Of a stretch of 64,000 nt of DNA, positions 29,901-44,700 are shown one piece after another. Under the pieces are notes generated by a model that was not told where the DNA came from, searched no databases, and worked only from the letters and a program-made list of their open reading frames with translations. The stretch comes from Lycorma delicatula (lineage: Eukaryota > Arthropoda > Insecta > Hemiptera > Fulgoridae), in contig NC_134460.1 in the NCBI RefSeq assembly GCF_047948215.1, forward strand, positions 16,942,501 to 17,006,500, given 5' to 3'. How positions within the stretch are numbered: position 1 is the first letter of the stretch; each line of letters opens with the position of its first letter. The position numbers and the translations under genes were made by a program.

Positions 29901-32900
29901 AAATTACACAAAACACCTTAATAATAACACCAAAACAATAAAGCTAAATTAAAAGTACCTTACATTAGGAAGATACATTGCCTACACTAGAAGCACTTAC
30001 AAAAATATAAGTATCTTCTGAAACGTTGGCCAATTGGGTACACAATAATTGTGCCGGCAAGTGTTCTGGGTGCACTATGGTCTTTGTTTTCAAAGTTGCC
30101 TAAACCTGTTTTGAATTGAATTTGTCGTAATTTGGCAGATGCGAACAATCTCCGATTGAGCGGAACTTTACAAAACATGAAGCTCCTGGCCCGGCTCGGG
30201 AATGATCATGATGTACTGCTCTTGCAGAACATTCCTTATAAAGGCATAGCTTACAGCATTCCCAGTGAATCTTACATCTGTACCGTTTACCCTTATAACC
30301 ATTCAGTTATTCAATTACTGACAATTTCAGCAAGCATAGTCGTTAAATTTATATTACATACAAACTAATAAATCAAGCATGAAGCAACAATACAATCAAT
30401 TTTGATTACATATAAATTTTGAATAAAGATAATAAATTTAAATAAAACCAAATACTATGTACAGGAAGACAACAAAATTTGATTTTGAATAGTATTTCAC
30501 TGTCATGGAAATGTTACTGTTGAAAATAGTATTTTTCATCTTTTTGGATCAAATATATTCAGAGAAACGTTTGGATCAAACGGCTTCAGACAAACGTATT
30601 TGGAGAATAGTCTTTCGGATAAAATGATTTTCTGAGTTTTGGATGTTCAGAGATCTGCATTTGGAGAAACATCCATACACATTCTGAGACGACTAATAAC
30701 AAGATAAAATTTGAAAAAATAATATCTGACGTAATAGAAATTAAAATCTATCAAGTACAACTAAAATGATAATTTGAGCATAACAATTTCAGGTAAATTC
30801 TTTTGCCCAATAAATATATCAACACTTCCAAAATTAATAAAATTATGATTAAAAATAAAATAAAATGCTGTTTACAGACAGAATTTCATAAACTAATATA
30901 ATTTAATAGCACACCAATAATTTGGGTAGATAATATATTATTTGGTTAATGGAAGTACAAAAGTAAAAAATTTGACATTTTGATGTGGCATTAAAGGAGC
31001 AGTTGAAAATTTTAGGTGCATTGGTAATTTCAAAATTAATACGTCTTAGCATGAGAAAAAAGATAAAAATCTGTGAAATAATCTTTCGAAAGGGGCAAAT
31101 TAGATTGGTTGGGCTGTATGTGGGTTGTTAATAAAAAAACCTTGGTTTCTAAAAATTGTAATGAAATAATGGAATCTGTTAAAAGCATCCAGTTTTCATA
31201 TTTATAGTCGTTATTAAGTTTTTCAACACAAATATTCATTGCTGTTGGCACCACTGCGTGACCTTCACTGCATGACCAGTGAAGCTCTCTGTCACTGGTC
31301 AGCAGTCTCACTCTGCCATGAAGACAGTGCAGCAGAAAGATCAGTGCATGATCTGGTTTACTGAACAAGATTGGTTATCAGAATTCAGCTTAATTATTGA
31401 TATGAATATGGTGATGCTGTGCCTACAAATAAAACAACACTCCAGTGTTGTTTGGTTATCAAAAGGTTATAAAAAGATCGATTATCAAAGTTATTAATTA
31501 TTAATAACTTTATTAAAGGTATTAATTATTAATGTGAATGTGATGATGTGCCTACAAATAAAACAACACTCCAGTGGTTTAATCAGTTTAAGAAAACAGG
31601 AACCATCAAAGGGGTAGTCACCAGGACAGACTTCCATATCTGAACAGAATATGGCACAAATCCAAGCATTTTGTACATGTAGCCTGAAAAATTCATCAAT
31701 AGTTAGGAATACTTAAATCTACAGTGCACAAAGTGGTGTGTATGAGGCTTTGACTATGTATGTATAAAATACAACTTTTGGATGAAATCAAACCCAATGA
31801 CAAAGTGAATAGATTAGAGTTTGCAGCTTTAATGCTTACCAACATTAATGAAAATGAGGACTACCTGAAAAATTTCATATTTTCAGACGAGTCAACATTC
31901 CAACATTAATGAATCAGTAAATCAACACAACTGCAGGCAGGATTTGGGGATCAGAACCACCACATGAAATTATTGAACATCAGCGGGACTCTCCCAAAGT
32001 CAATGTTTGGTGCGGCCTGATGAATGACCAAACTGTGGGCCCAACTATTTTTGTAGAAAGCACAATTAATGGGGATTGTAGAAAGCACAATTAATGGGGA
32101 TATTTTCTGTGATATGCTTGAACTTTAAGACTTTCTAATACTAAATTTCTGTATCAGGTCTACATTTTAATGTTTATTTTTAAACAACAAAAACTCAGTT
32201 GTTTGATTTTTTTAAATATAAAAATCTAATGTACACAACACATGACTTTCTTGTACGCCTATTAAATTACATATACATATAAAGTATATAAAATTTTATT
32301 TCATTAACAACTTCTGATATTTTTTCATATTTTTAAAAAATTTTTATTATTGAATTATTATTTGTCGTAAATTTCTTCTTACAATAAGAGGCTAATAATT
32401 ATTAGAAAATCAATATATTTACATAAAAAAAAAATCAAATAAAAAAGGAGATGAAGTCTGATAATCGATGTTCCTTTCCCTTGTATATTACCGTAATTAA
32501 GAAAAAGTCCAAAATCCAAATTTTTTGGAGACTTTGGTTTAGTTGTTTGCAATCAAAAGGGGAAGTGCACAACTAGATGTTACAAGAGTCCTAAATCGAA
32601 AATTTCAACATTCTACGGCTAATCATTTTTGAGTTATGCGAGATACATACGTACAGACGTCATGCTGAAACTAGTCAAAATGGATGCAGGGATGGTCAAA
32701 ATTGATATTTCTGTTGAAATCTGAAACCCGAAATTTTTCGCGATCACAATACTTCCGACTCTTTTCCCATTTGGAAAAATATAGTTAAAAGATGAGACAG
32801 ACTTCTAGGCCACATACTAAGGCATCCTGGAATAGTCGCTTTAATATTGGAAGGACAGGTAGAAGGAAAAAATTGTGTAGGCAGGCCACGTTTGGAATAC

Positions 32901-35900
32901 GTAAAACAAATTGTTAGGGATGTAGGATGTAGAGGGTATACTGAAATGAAACGACTAGCACTAGATAGGGAATCCTGGAGAGCTGCATCAAACCAGTCAA
33001 ATGACTGAAGACAAACAAAACAATACTTCCTTTACTTTGTAAAAGAAAGTAAAAATCCATTACAAAATCAAAAAATCAATGATAATAAATAAAGTAATTA
33101 AACAAATCCATTACAAAATCAGAAATCTATGATAATAAATAATGTAATAAAAAAAAGTAAGGTCCAGAAAAAAAATTTAGAGAAAACAGTTCTAGTGAAG
33201 TGTTAATAATTCATGAGGTGATGATGTTTTTTATACAACAGCAAGATGATATGAACACTATGTATTTCATGACCTTGCAATGACACTCAAATAATTAATT
33301 AAATTAATAAGAAAATTTTAAAAATTCATTAACACAACATAACAAGCATTAAGAGATTACTACTATAATGAATATGACCATATATTAGTACAAAATTATC
33401 AAAATTAATTACTTTTATTTAATTAAAAATGTTGTAAAATAAAATATATTTAACTTTTTTTCTATCTACAGATATAATAAATAACTTTTATTTTCAGTTT
33501 TTATAATTTCATCTCCTTTAATTATTAATTTCAAAAAAGTAGTATTTAATCATTATGTACTTTACTTTTAACGATGTTCAAATATATCAATTAACATTTT
33601 TTGTAATAGGACCATCTCTATTACCCCGCCCCCTCCCGAGGGGAGAAAATCCCGCCAACGTAGTGTGTCCGGTCGCTACACCACCCTCTCCGTTCCTTGC
33701 CAGTAGTGGCTTTAAAAGAGGTGTATAGGGCTACAAAAAATCCCTTTATCAGACTTACAGTAAGTTTCTTTCAAATTTTTAAAATGAAAAATTACATGAT
33801 ATATATATGTGATTTATACAGCCATGTCAAATTTTCATTAAACTTTGACAGTTCATGTCAAGTTTAATGAAATGAAAAATGAAAGTTTAATGTTTTTTAA
33901 TGAAAAAGTTTCATTAACATATATATATATATATATATATTTTTTTATTTATTTATTTATTTATCATCATTGCATATTATCTGATAGTTAGGTGATAGTA
34001 ATAATAATAAGTCTTAATTTCTATATTTAAAAGTATTTTTCTAATGAAAGGCAATGCATTTTTAGAGTGGGTAATAACTTGTAACGAAACTCAGATTCAT
34101 CAGTTTGAGCCAGAATCCAAATATCTGAGTTTGCCTGCCAGGAAATATACAAAACCTACAAATCAGCTGGTAAAGGTATTTTGGGAATATAAAAGTTTTG
34201 CAATAGTGCATAAATATAAAAATAATTGCTATTATTTTAAAGAAAAACATACAATCATCAGTGATTAATATACTTAGAAAATATAGTGAAGCATAGAATA
34301 AGGGGAAAAATCTACTCATTTCTCAAAAAGCGTAATTTTTCTGCCACACCTAAACAGCTCAAAAGATCAGAAAGTAATTGAAAAGTCAAGTTGTGAGGTA
34401 CATCAATCTTTACAGTCCCGATTTCACACAATCAGATTTTATTTTTGTTTGGTCCTCTTAAAGTTTTTATGGGGCTCCATGTTCAGCAATAATGTACATA
34501 TCAAGAATGCGGCACTACAAAAATGCCTTGGACAACAAGGTGAACAATTCTTTACTACTATAATAAGAAAGTTCATAAAAAAAAATTGGACAAGTAACTA
34601 GATGCAACCGGGAATTAAACTGCGAAGTAGTGTTAGTTACATTGTCATTGAATAAATAATCATTTTTCTATAACAATTGTCTCTTTAATTACCGAATGCC
34701 CCTCATAGTAAATTTTTTCATATTGAAGAGAACCCCAGCAGCAGTGTTTTAATTCTCTTTATACGTCATTTCTCCGCATTACTTTTCTTATCTTCATCAA
34801 AATGCAATTCTTTCTTTTGGGTTTCTGTATTTTTATTATACGGACAGAATGTTTTGTATACTTATACTTATTTTGTATATAATAAAAATACAACTAGAAT
34901 AAAAAATAAATAAACAGATTTCTAAAACACACTTTATAAAAACTTTTTTATTGTACTTTAAATATAGTGTTCTTGAAATCTGTGAAAAATATACGATTAT
35001 TCACTTTTTAATTTAATTTCAAAAAAATTGAATTTAAAACGCATCTTACTTTTTTTTTTATTGAGATGCGCTTTTTGACAAGTAGTTACATTTTTGTATT
35101 GGTAATGTTTTATTTATTTACACTTGTACAATTTTTTGTAATTATATATTACACCGGTCTTCTTTAGATCAAACAGTGAGGTACATAAAAAAAATTATAT
35201 TTTACATTATTTAAATTTACCTCTGATATTTATCTCAGGAGTAGAATTACTTTTATCAAATAAGGATAAAATTACTTCTTCGGTCCAGTAAACACGTCCA
35301 CTATATTGATCAACAGTTATTCCCAATGGTGAATTATTGGTTTTTGCCAAAACTTCTACATTTTTACCATCAATACTTGACCTTTGGATAGATGAACTTG
35401 TCCAATATAAGTTCCTGTAAAATTAAATATTATACTTAATTAAATTAAGATTACAAATTTCAGAATATACTCTTTTTAAAAAAATATTAAGCTTCTTTTA
35501 TAACAAAATCAATGCGACTGACCGCAACAAAAATAAAAAACCAAAAGGAAACCTTTGAAGTTCAGTTAAAAAACAATTATTACATTTAAGGACTTTTTTT
35601 TTTAAATAACAGGCTGCTTTAAATAGTGGAGTACAAAATAGAAAATATATCCTTTATTTGATCAACATGTTTCTAACAAGAACTCTCAATATACAACTGC
35701 TCAAGTAGAAACTTACATCAACCTCTTAATTTAATAAAAATAAGCAAATGTTAACGGTGGATTTCTTGCATTTACTATTTGTTACTTTTCTTACCTTGCT
35801 TATACAAACGCTTACCCTTACCTAGTGACTGAATCTTATGTTTCAGTACTGCTTTAACCATTCCAATAAAATTTTTTGTATACTTGAGTACTATATTTTT

Positions 35901-38900
35901 GTTAGATGAACATTTTCAAAATATCCAGTTCCTTATATATTGCCCGAACTGCTTAGTGAACCTTAAAGAACACTTTTTCATACATTACTTGTCTGACCAT
36001 TTCAGTCAAAAGAATTACTCTTATGACACACTTGTGTAGCATAATTCAGTTTTAGGTTACATATATATAAACTATGTAACTCTTAAATTTCATTGAATAA
36101 ATTACCAACATAATCAGTTTATTATATGTTCCCAGACATTTAAATCTTTAGTTATGTAATAACAGTAAGATAAACATCAACAAACTCAATTAATACTATA
36201 AAAGAAAATATAACAAAGAATAAAGTCCAGAAACTAACAGGGCAGCCCGTCAACTTATAATGGAGTTTATTGTTCTTTTACAGAGTAGAAGGCGGGAGGG
36301 GGTCAGAAGAAAGGTCTCTCTACTTTAAATCCAAAATGACACTTCCAACTTGGCTCTATTTTGGAGATAATTACAATTAAAGATTTAAGATTTTTGTATC
36401 ATTTATATAGCTTATTTGTTTACTTTGTACATCCACTATCACAGCAGCAGCAGCATCTGTACAGAAAGCATTTTAGAGTCGTAATCAAGCAGTCTTGGAT
36501 ATGAGTCTATGGATATTTTAACTTTTATTTTTCTTACATATACACTAATGCACATGATTCTTAACTATACAGTATACTCACACCTTGCTTTAATGGTATA
36601 GTGGGGAGGTATACTTACAGACCTCCCTTTAATGGATTTTGAACGTAACCTAATTATGGTATAGGTACCTAGGAACAATCTCCTTTATCAGACCGCTGGT
36701 GTTCCTCTCTTTTAGTCCGTAGTACCAAGGTATGAGTACATTTATAATAGTAATGTTTATAAGAAACTAGAAAAAAATAAGTAGGCATTTCATGTACCTT
36801 GATTATTTTATTTGAATGTAAAAAGGAAACACCGACTTTGAACTTTATAAAACTTTTCTCACAAACTACTAAATACAGATGCAACTTTTTTATAAAATTT
36901 GACATTCAAACAATCATACAAACATTTTCAAATTTATCCTTTATAACAACCCTAAAAATTTAAGTATGGCTTCAATCTTATTCTTTGAACAGCAAATTAG
37001 GGCGAAATGTTTCACTATCATTAATTTGAAAAAAAGGATTTCTGGGTGTTTTTTTTTTTTTTTTTTTTTTTTGTCTTCAGTCATTTGACTGGTTTGATGC
37101 AGCTCTCCAAGATTCCCTATCTAGTGCTAGTCGTTTCATTTCAGTATACCCTCTACATCCTACATCCCCAACAATTTGTTTTACATACTCCAAACGTGGC
37201 CTGCCTACACAATTTTTCCCTTCTACCTGTCCTTCCAATATTAAAGCGACTATTCCAGGATGCCTTAGTATGTGGCCTATAAGTCTGTTTCTTCTTTTAA
37301 CTATATTTTTCCAAATGCTACTTTCTTCCTCTATTTGCCGCAATACCTCTTCATTTGTCACTTTATCCACCCATCTGATTTTTAACATTCTCCTATAGCA
37401 CCACATTTCAAAAGCTTCTAATCTTTTCTTCTCAGATACTCCGATTGTCCAAGTTTCACTTCCATATAAAGCGACACTCCAAACATACACTTTCAAAAAT
37501 CTTTTCCTGACATTTAAATTCATTTTTGATGTAAACAAATTATATTTCTTACTGAAGGCTCGTTTAGCTTGTGCTATTCGGCATTTTATATCGCTCCTGC
37601 TTCGTCCATCTTTAGTAATTTTACTTCCCAAATAACAAAATTCTTCTACCTCCATAATCTTTTCTGGGTGTATATTTATGAAAAACCTTTTGTTTATTTC
37701 CAAATTAAATCCCAAATTATTCCATCCAATTTTTAATTAACCTGTATATTTCATTTACAGTCTGAAATGTGATATACATAATAAAAAAGGTTTTTCACAC
37801 TTTCCTTATTTATATGAGTAATTGATCAAACAAGAACTATGCATTACATTGGATTACTACTTTGATATATGAATGGTACAATAATGTAAAATCCACCTGT
37901 TTGGCTCATATAAAAGTTCAAACAATCATTACAAATAGATTAATATCTATAAAATTATGCTATCATCTGTAGTTTGACATGCTTAAAATGATGAAGGGGT
38001 TTTTATTATTATCATAAACAAGGACTTTAACTTTTAATTTTTAAAAAAGAACTACTTTTGTGACTGAAGATAAAAGAAAAAATGTCATTTTATTTCTTTT
38101 ACAACCTACTTTTTACAACACACATAAAAATGATAATTTAATTTGTTTTCAATATAAAGATCTAAACAGCATAAATGAGAGTATATATTATCCAACATAA
38201 TTACCTATGACATATATCGACAGCTAGTCCGTACGGCATATCTGATTCAGACTTATATAAAACAATACCAGCCTGAGGTGGCATGGAGTTCTCCAAATTT
38301 ATGTATTTTATACTATAACCAACAGTCCAAAATAATTTTTGAGACATAGAATCAATAGCCAAATCAATTATATTTCCATTTTGTTCTGAAAATAAAACAA
38401 GTATAAATTATTACTTAATTAACACATCAACTACTTACACACTGACTTTCACAAAAAAAAAGCAGTTAAAGTAATAATTATTTTTCTTTTTTTTAAAGAT
38501 TTTCATTCATATCAGAATGAAACCATGGCTCAGTACCAGTATTTGACCAAAACACAGTACGCTGTCAGACTAACAAAAAATCAATTAAAAGAATACAATT
38601 AGTTTAGATTACATTGTATCATGTGTAGGCTGAGTGGGAGTAGGCGTTCATTCTCCTCTCTCCGGTAGACCAGACCGGAGTCTGTAAATTTTGCACTCAT
38701 TTATGAGTTATAACTTTAGCTGGGCTCATTAAGGGAACTAGGTCTAAATTTTGTTGCGATCAACACTTTTAGTGGGAAGTTGTTGTTATATTGCCTCGAA
38801 TTGGAGACATTCATAAAATTGGCTCATTAAATTGTTAGAACTAAGTGCGGGGTCTTCGATCTGCGATTAGGTTTCTAGCTTAGTTCCTGAGGGCAACGTG

Positions 38901-41718
38901 GTAGCTTTAGGTGTCAGTTCTCTTCTTCGGAAGGCATAAAACTAAAATCTACTATCGGGGTGAACTTAGCGATGTAGATGTCCCTCGACATCTGCATCGG
39001 TGGCATCTCACGATGCCGGACTGAACACTGTGGAATGTGATCAGTTTGAGGGCAAGAAGATGTCCTCCGTTAAAGCCATTACTGGGAAGGAACGGAGGGG
39101 GTAGTGTAGCGACCTGACACGCTAAGAGGCGGGATCTTCTCCCCTCGGGGGGGAATCGAGATGTATCATGTGTAGGTCCCGTTAAAGCCCATCAAGGCTA
39201 GGAACAGGGTGGAAGGTGTGGTAACTGGAAGCATCAAAAGGCGGTGTCTCCCGTACGGGATTGGGATGTATCATGTGTAGAAATTGGCTCTATAAAGTGT
39301 AGAACTAGGTGCAGGGTTCGTGCTTCTACAAACTTGGTTAGCTAATTCAGAGGGCAATGATGTAGGACATTCGAAATGTCTGGATGAGGTCTGCAGCAAA
39401 GGCAAAAGCTGAGTTTAAAAAAATCATTGATGTAAATGTCTACAGAGGCATTTACATCGGTGGCATCCCAACAAGGCCTAGCTTATTAGTATAAGATGTA
39501 AAAAGTTAGAGAGTGAAAGACAATTCCCATTAAAGTCCATCAGTGCTAGGTAGGGGGGGATGGTGACCGGAAGTGTCAAAAGGTGGGTGGGTGTCTTCCC
39601 TCCCCTACAGGTTGGGATGTATCATGTGTATAAAACAAATTTTTACAAGCAATTATGTGTATGCACATGAATTTAATAAATTTATTGCATTAGAAAATAA
39701 TGAAATTTTTAAATAAATATATATGAAAATTTACACATCAGTAAAATATTTGGTAACAATATCATTAAAAGAGTTTACAACGATTAATTTGTGGATGATT
39801 AATTCATAACTTAAGTTTTTTGAGATGTAATATTAAAGTGTGAGGTGATGTAAAACATTTTTTATACTGAAATCTTTTTTGCGTGTGAAAAATGTCATAT
39901 ATAATTGGGGCTAAAACCATCTGGAGTAAATTTTAAACAACTTTTTTGAGATCCAACAATGTTATGTTATAGCCTGATGAATATAAAGAAAAGACCAAGA
40001 TGAGAGTGACTGCAGGAATTGTGAACGAGCAACTAAAGCATTTTAAATATCTGGGCAGTGTTTTGACATATGGGTTTGATAATGATGTACTTGAAAAACT
40101 TAACAAATTTCAGAAAATATGTGGGAACATACACAGAAAGCTAAAAAATATAAGATACACATATTAAATTTTATAACACGATAGCCACCCCCACTCTATT
40201 ATACAGTAGCAAATTGTGATAACACACCAAAAAGCTGAACAGCAGAATTCAGGTGGTGGAGATGTGGTTTTTACATAGTGTATATGATACATGGAGGAAT
40301 AGGATCAAGAATTTAGATATATGAAGAGAGCTTTCAGTACAATGTTTACACAACAGAATAAAATAAAATATACAAAGGAGGTGCTACCACTGGAGTAGGA
40401 TGACTGGGGAGGATTCCAGCAGCTGCCTTGGCTTACCAACCTGAGGGAAGCAAAAATGTGGGGAGATCAAAGAAATTATGGGTATCAGAATAAATCTAGA
40501 AAACCAAATCCCTGTAATGAAGGGAAGAATTATTTAAGCTGCTCAACTACGATATGTTGCTAATAAAAATTAAATACAATGGTGGGTAGGGTCAGAATCA
40601 AGGAATTGACAGTGATGAGGAAATAAAAGTGTTATAGCCTCGAACTATCACCTTCCTGTATTAGCTGGTGCTAGCTAACCATCTGAGCCATTCTGATAAT
40701 TACATTATCATTCGCCTGATAAATCAGTTTATCAGGACCCTCCTTGATATACATAAATACGTGAGCATAAATGATAACGAATGCGAAATTTAAACGATAT
40801 ATGTCAATTAAGTATCAAAAAAGCACCAGTAAATAAATTATTACTACTCTGGATTTACATAATAAAAATTTCCATTCTTCTTTAAATTAAACCTCCAAAA
40901 TGAATCCTGGCTATGTCCCTGAATTTATTAAGTAGCCGATGTTTTTTTTTATTTCACATCACAACACTATGCACAACTTTCATTTTACACTAATATATAT
41001 AACCTTTATTCACACCTTTTGCACTCAGCTTAGTATTTATCTAACTAGTTATCTACTTTTTTTATCACAACTAAAAGGGATTCGGAATGTTCACTTACTT
41101 AACATAAATGAGCAAAAAATCATCGTCTAAATAAGTCATATTTCACTTATACGTAAATCTACAAACACCTAATGCTCTACCTACTGTGCTATCCGGACTA
41201 CGTAAATCTACACTCATCACAGAGATTGTTACATTAAAACAAATAAAATATCATAATACGAATAACCACAACATACGCTATGAACTACGCATAAACAGCT
41301 GATAGATTAAACTGAATGTAGCTGCTTTACCAACTGATGGTTAAAAAGAATAGCGGGAAATTTCATCAGCAGAGAGAAAAAACTGTGAAATATGATATAT
41401 AAGCACCTGCCAAAAGAATTCAATAACCTGAAAAATAATCATCAGAGTGTTAACCGCATCACCTAGTTGAGTCATATTGAAAGGGTATATTATTATAAAA
41501 ATATCATTATATCATGCTTACAATACCATAGGATTAAGTAGCGATTCAGAAAAAAATTTAAATCTAATTCACACATGTGAAAAGACAAATATTAAGTTTA
41601 AATATTAATCAATTCTGATAAAAAACAGCTTAACATGTAAACAAAAAAAAATTTCTGAATTGCAAACAATTACTCTTCCACCACTTACAACTCAAGGTAA
41701 AAAATATAGCAAGTTTAT

Positions 41719-41766
<48 letters not shown>

Positions 41767-44700
41767 ACTAGCTCCACCCGCCACGCTTCGCTGTTGCACA
41801 TTGTGGTTGCATGGATGAGAAATGAGAAACAAAACAAAGCATACGTTTCATAGAAGTTTAATTTTGCAATACTTGTGGATATACAATATTTTTTTGTTTT
41901 TCCACTGTCTGCGTAGATATAAAGGCTATCTGGTTTGCCGACTAGGGAACACACAACATACAGTTGCCCATGTGAGAAGCAATTCGCAGCTAAATCTAAA
42001 CCACACAATTCTAAAGATTGACCTTGAGCTTTATTGATTGTGATTGCAAATGCCCATCGAATTGAGAATTGCAATCTTTTAAATTGAAATGGTGTGTTGG
42101 TCGGGATCATGGGTATTCGAGCAATGAGAACATCTTCACCTTTGAAAGGCCCCGTTAAAATCGTTGCTTCCACTACGTTATTCATAAATTTCTTAACTGC
42201 AAGTCGCGTGCCGTTATAGAGTTTTGGCCGATTAATATTCCGCAACAGGATAATTGTCATTTTTTGATCGAACCATTGCTAGAATCAATCTAATGAGGAA
42301 TGTTTTCCCAGTTCCTCCTGGCGCATCCAAGAAGAAGGTCCCCCGAACTCAGTCATTTATCATTTGCATTATGCAATCATAAATGCCTTTCTGTTCACGC
42401 GTTAATTTGAGAATGTTTGATTGGACATATGACTGAAGTTCACCGATGTTGTAACTCTGTTCACGGCGTAAATCCACAACAAATTAAGCAATCGCAGCTC
42501 GGGTGGGTGCTGGCATTCCCAATTGACTAAGAACTTTATTTGCAATAGCTAAGCACTTGTCTTCAATATTTATCAATGCTTCGTTGTAAATGCCTTCTGT
42601 AAATTCCATGGTGTTATTGGTATTTTCTAGGCGTACTCTATGCAAAATATCCTCAGCCATATGCAATCGATATCTTTCCCGTAACTCTGTTGGAGATGAA
42701 GGGAAGCAAGCAATATAATTGCGAATAATGCGCGAATTTGGTTTGGATGTGCAGTTGCAGTTGCACGCGTCATTAATACATATATCCCACTGTTGGTCGT
42801 TTTCTAATAAATTCAGAGCTTGGTGAAAGGCGCAGCTCAATCACGACACGATCACACAAAAGTACCTTGATTAAAGTGAATATTTAATTCAGATTGTATA
42901 ACAATCTGAAACAATCTTTTTTTTTTGTTAATAAAGAATGTAATTGGGAACAGGTATTGTTTCACATGTGACTGCGGTTGTCGTTAGCTAGTATGGTGAG
43001 TGTTCCCCTCGCTTCCGGCAGATGGCGTGGTCACTGGTACACAGCTGACCGTTAAAAAAACTGATTTCTCGCGGTCGCGGGTATGTGACTGATGCGAAAA
43101 ATAGATAAAAACAATCTTTGATGCGGGTTATATATCGTGCTGAAATCTGAGCTCAATCGGTGCAGAACATTTTGAGTTTTTGAAGCCGTACACAAACGAA
43201 CGTAACATTTTTATATATATAGTTAACATCTGTAAATATGAACATTACAAATCAAAGATAACCTTAATATTCAATAAATATTACTTTTTTTACAATATTC
43301 ATTTATTACGCAACTTATTAATAATTAATGCTTTATTAAAAGACGCACAATATAAAATAAAATGTTAGATTTTGAAGTATTTAACAGAAAAGAACAAGTG
43401 GTTGAACAAACTATTTAAAAATATGAGATAAAAAAACATAATTTTTATGGAAACACAGGACAAAGAAACTTTCAAAAAGTAGAGATAAGTACTTATAATA
43501 TTAATTCATGGAATTTCATAATTACAAAAAAGTAACAGCTGTACTTTATTTCTGTAAATTCAATATAAAGAACAATCTTTTTATTAAATTCTAAATAAAA
43601 TAATGTATATATTTAGTTTTACTGTGTAATACTAAATTTGTTGATTCCAACCGTTACTAGTATTTCACTTAATAGTAATTTCAATGTAAACCACAGCTAC
43701 CAGTATTATTACTATGCTGCTAGTATTATTGCTAACATAATTATTAATTAGTTAGATTTAACAGAGTTAAAACTTTATAGTTTATTTTTGCTGTAATTCA
43801 ATATTACATTTAATGTTTCAGATTTCATAAATATTAACCAAAAATAAATAAATATTACTTAAACATAATTAATTTGAAAAAATAAAACAGAAATAAAAAA
43901 TGTCTGATTTATGTGATGATTAATACTTCTAAAATACCAGTAAAAATTTAAACCCCTTAATACAACAAAATGTAAAAAAAAATTGTTGGGGATGTAGGAT
44001 GTAGAGGGTATACTGAAATGAAACGACTAGCACTAGATAGGGAATCTTGGAGAGCTGCATCAAACCAGTCAAATGACTGAAGACAAAAAAAAAAAAATAC
44101 AAGAAAGTGATTTTTTCAAAAATTTTCTAAATATTACTAAGAGATTCAGAAAAAAATAACTGAAAAGATTCAGTAAATCACACATTTTCACCTGTACACG
44201 ATGTAAAAAATAATATAGATAACTGTATATCATAGCACCCTGATGGTTCGGAATCATCTGACACCAAGATATAACATTCTGGAAATGTAAGGTTATGAAG
44301 TAATGATAATATGCAAGAAACCAGAACACTACATGTAATAAATTGGCAGTCATCAATAATCCCATATAAAGCACCATTAAGTTAGCTGCTACATTACTGA
44401 AACACAATAAAATGATGATTCTACTTGAAGTATGATCTAGGGACTTTGTTTCCTGTTTAAGATACCACAAACTAGAGGGTAAAATAATTGGGTAATCCGG
44501 TAAACTTCTCCGATTAAGATTTAAATCTAAAATGGTTTGAATAAAATCACTAACATTGGAAATCATAGAAACATTGGAAATTACTAATAGCTAATGGCAA
44601 TAATAGGTTGTAATATGACACCAGTGTGAACAGCAATGTATTTCAATGAATGTACAGCAATGAAGGTGTAAAAAGCAATTGCTCTTAAACTAGATTAAGT

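Noticed and set aside
37046..37282. Phe-rich plus-strand ORF
   Set aside because: Poly-T tail and antisense of the RTE-like element.
41160..41205. True tRNA gene
   Set aside because: Only the 5' half with A box is visible; no anticodon arm or B box.
44069..44566. 165-codon open frame on the minus strand
   Set aside because: Its end reads through the RTE tail in antisense, its composition is AT-rich and Leu/Phe/Tyr-heavy, and no domain or splice context supports it.
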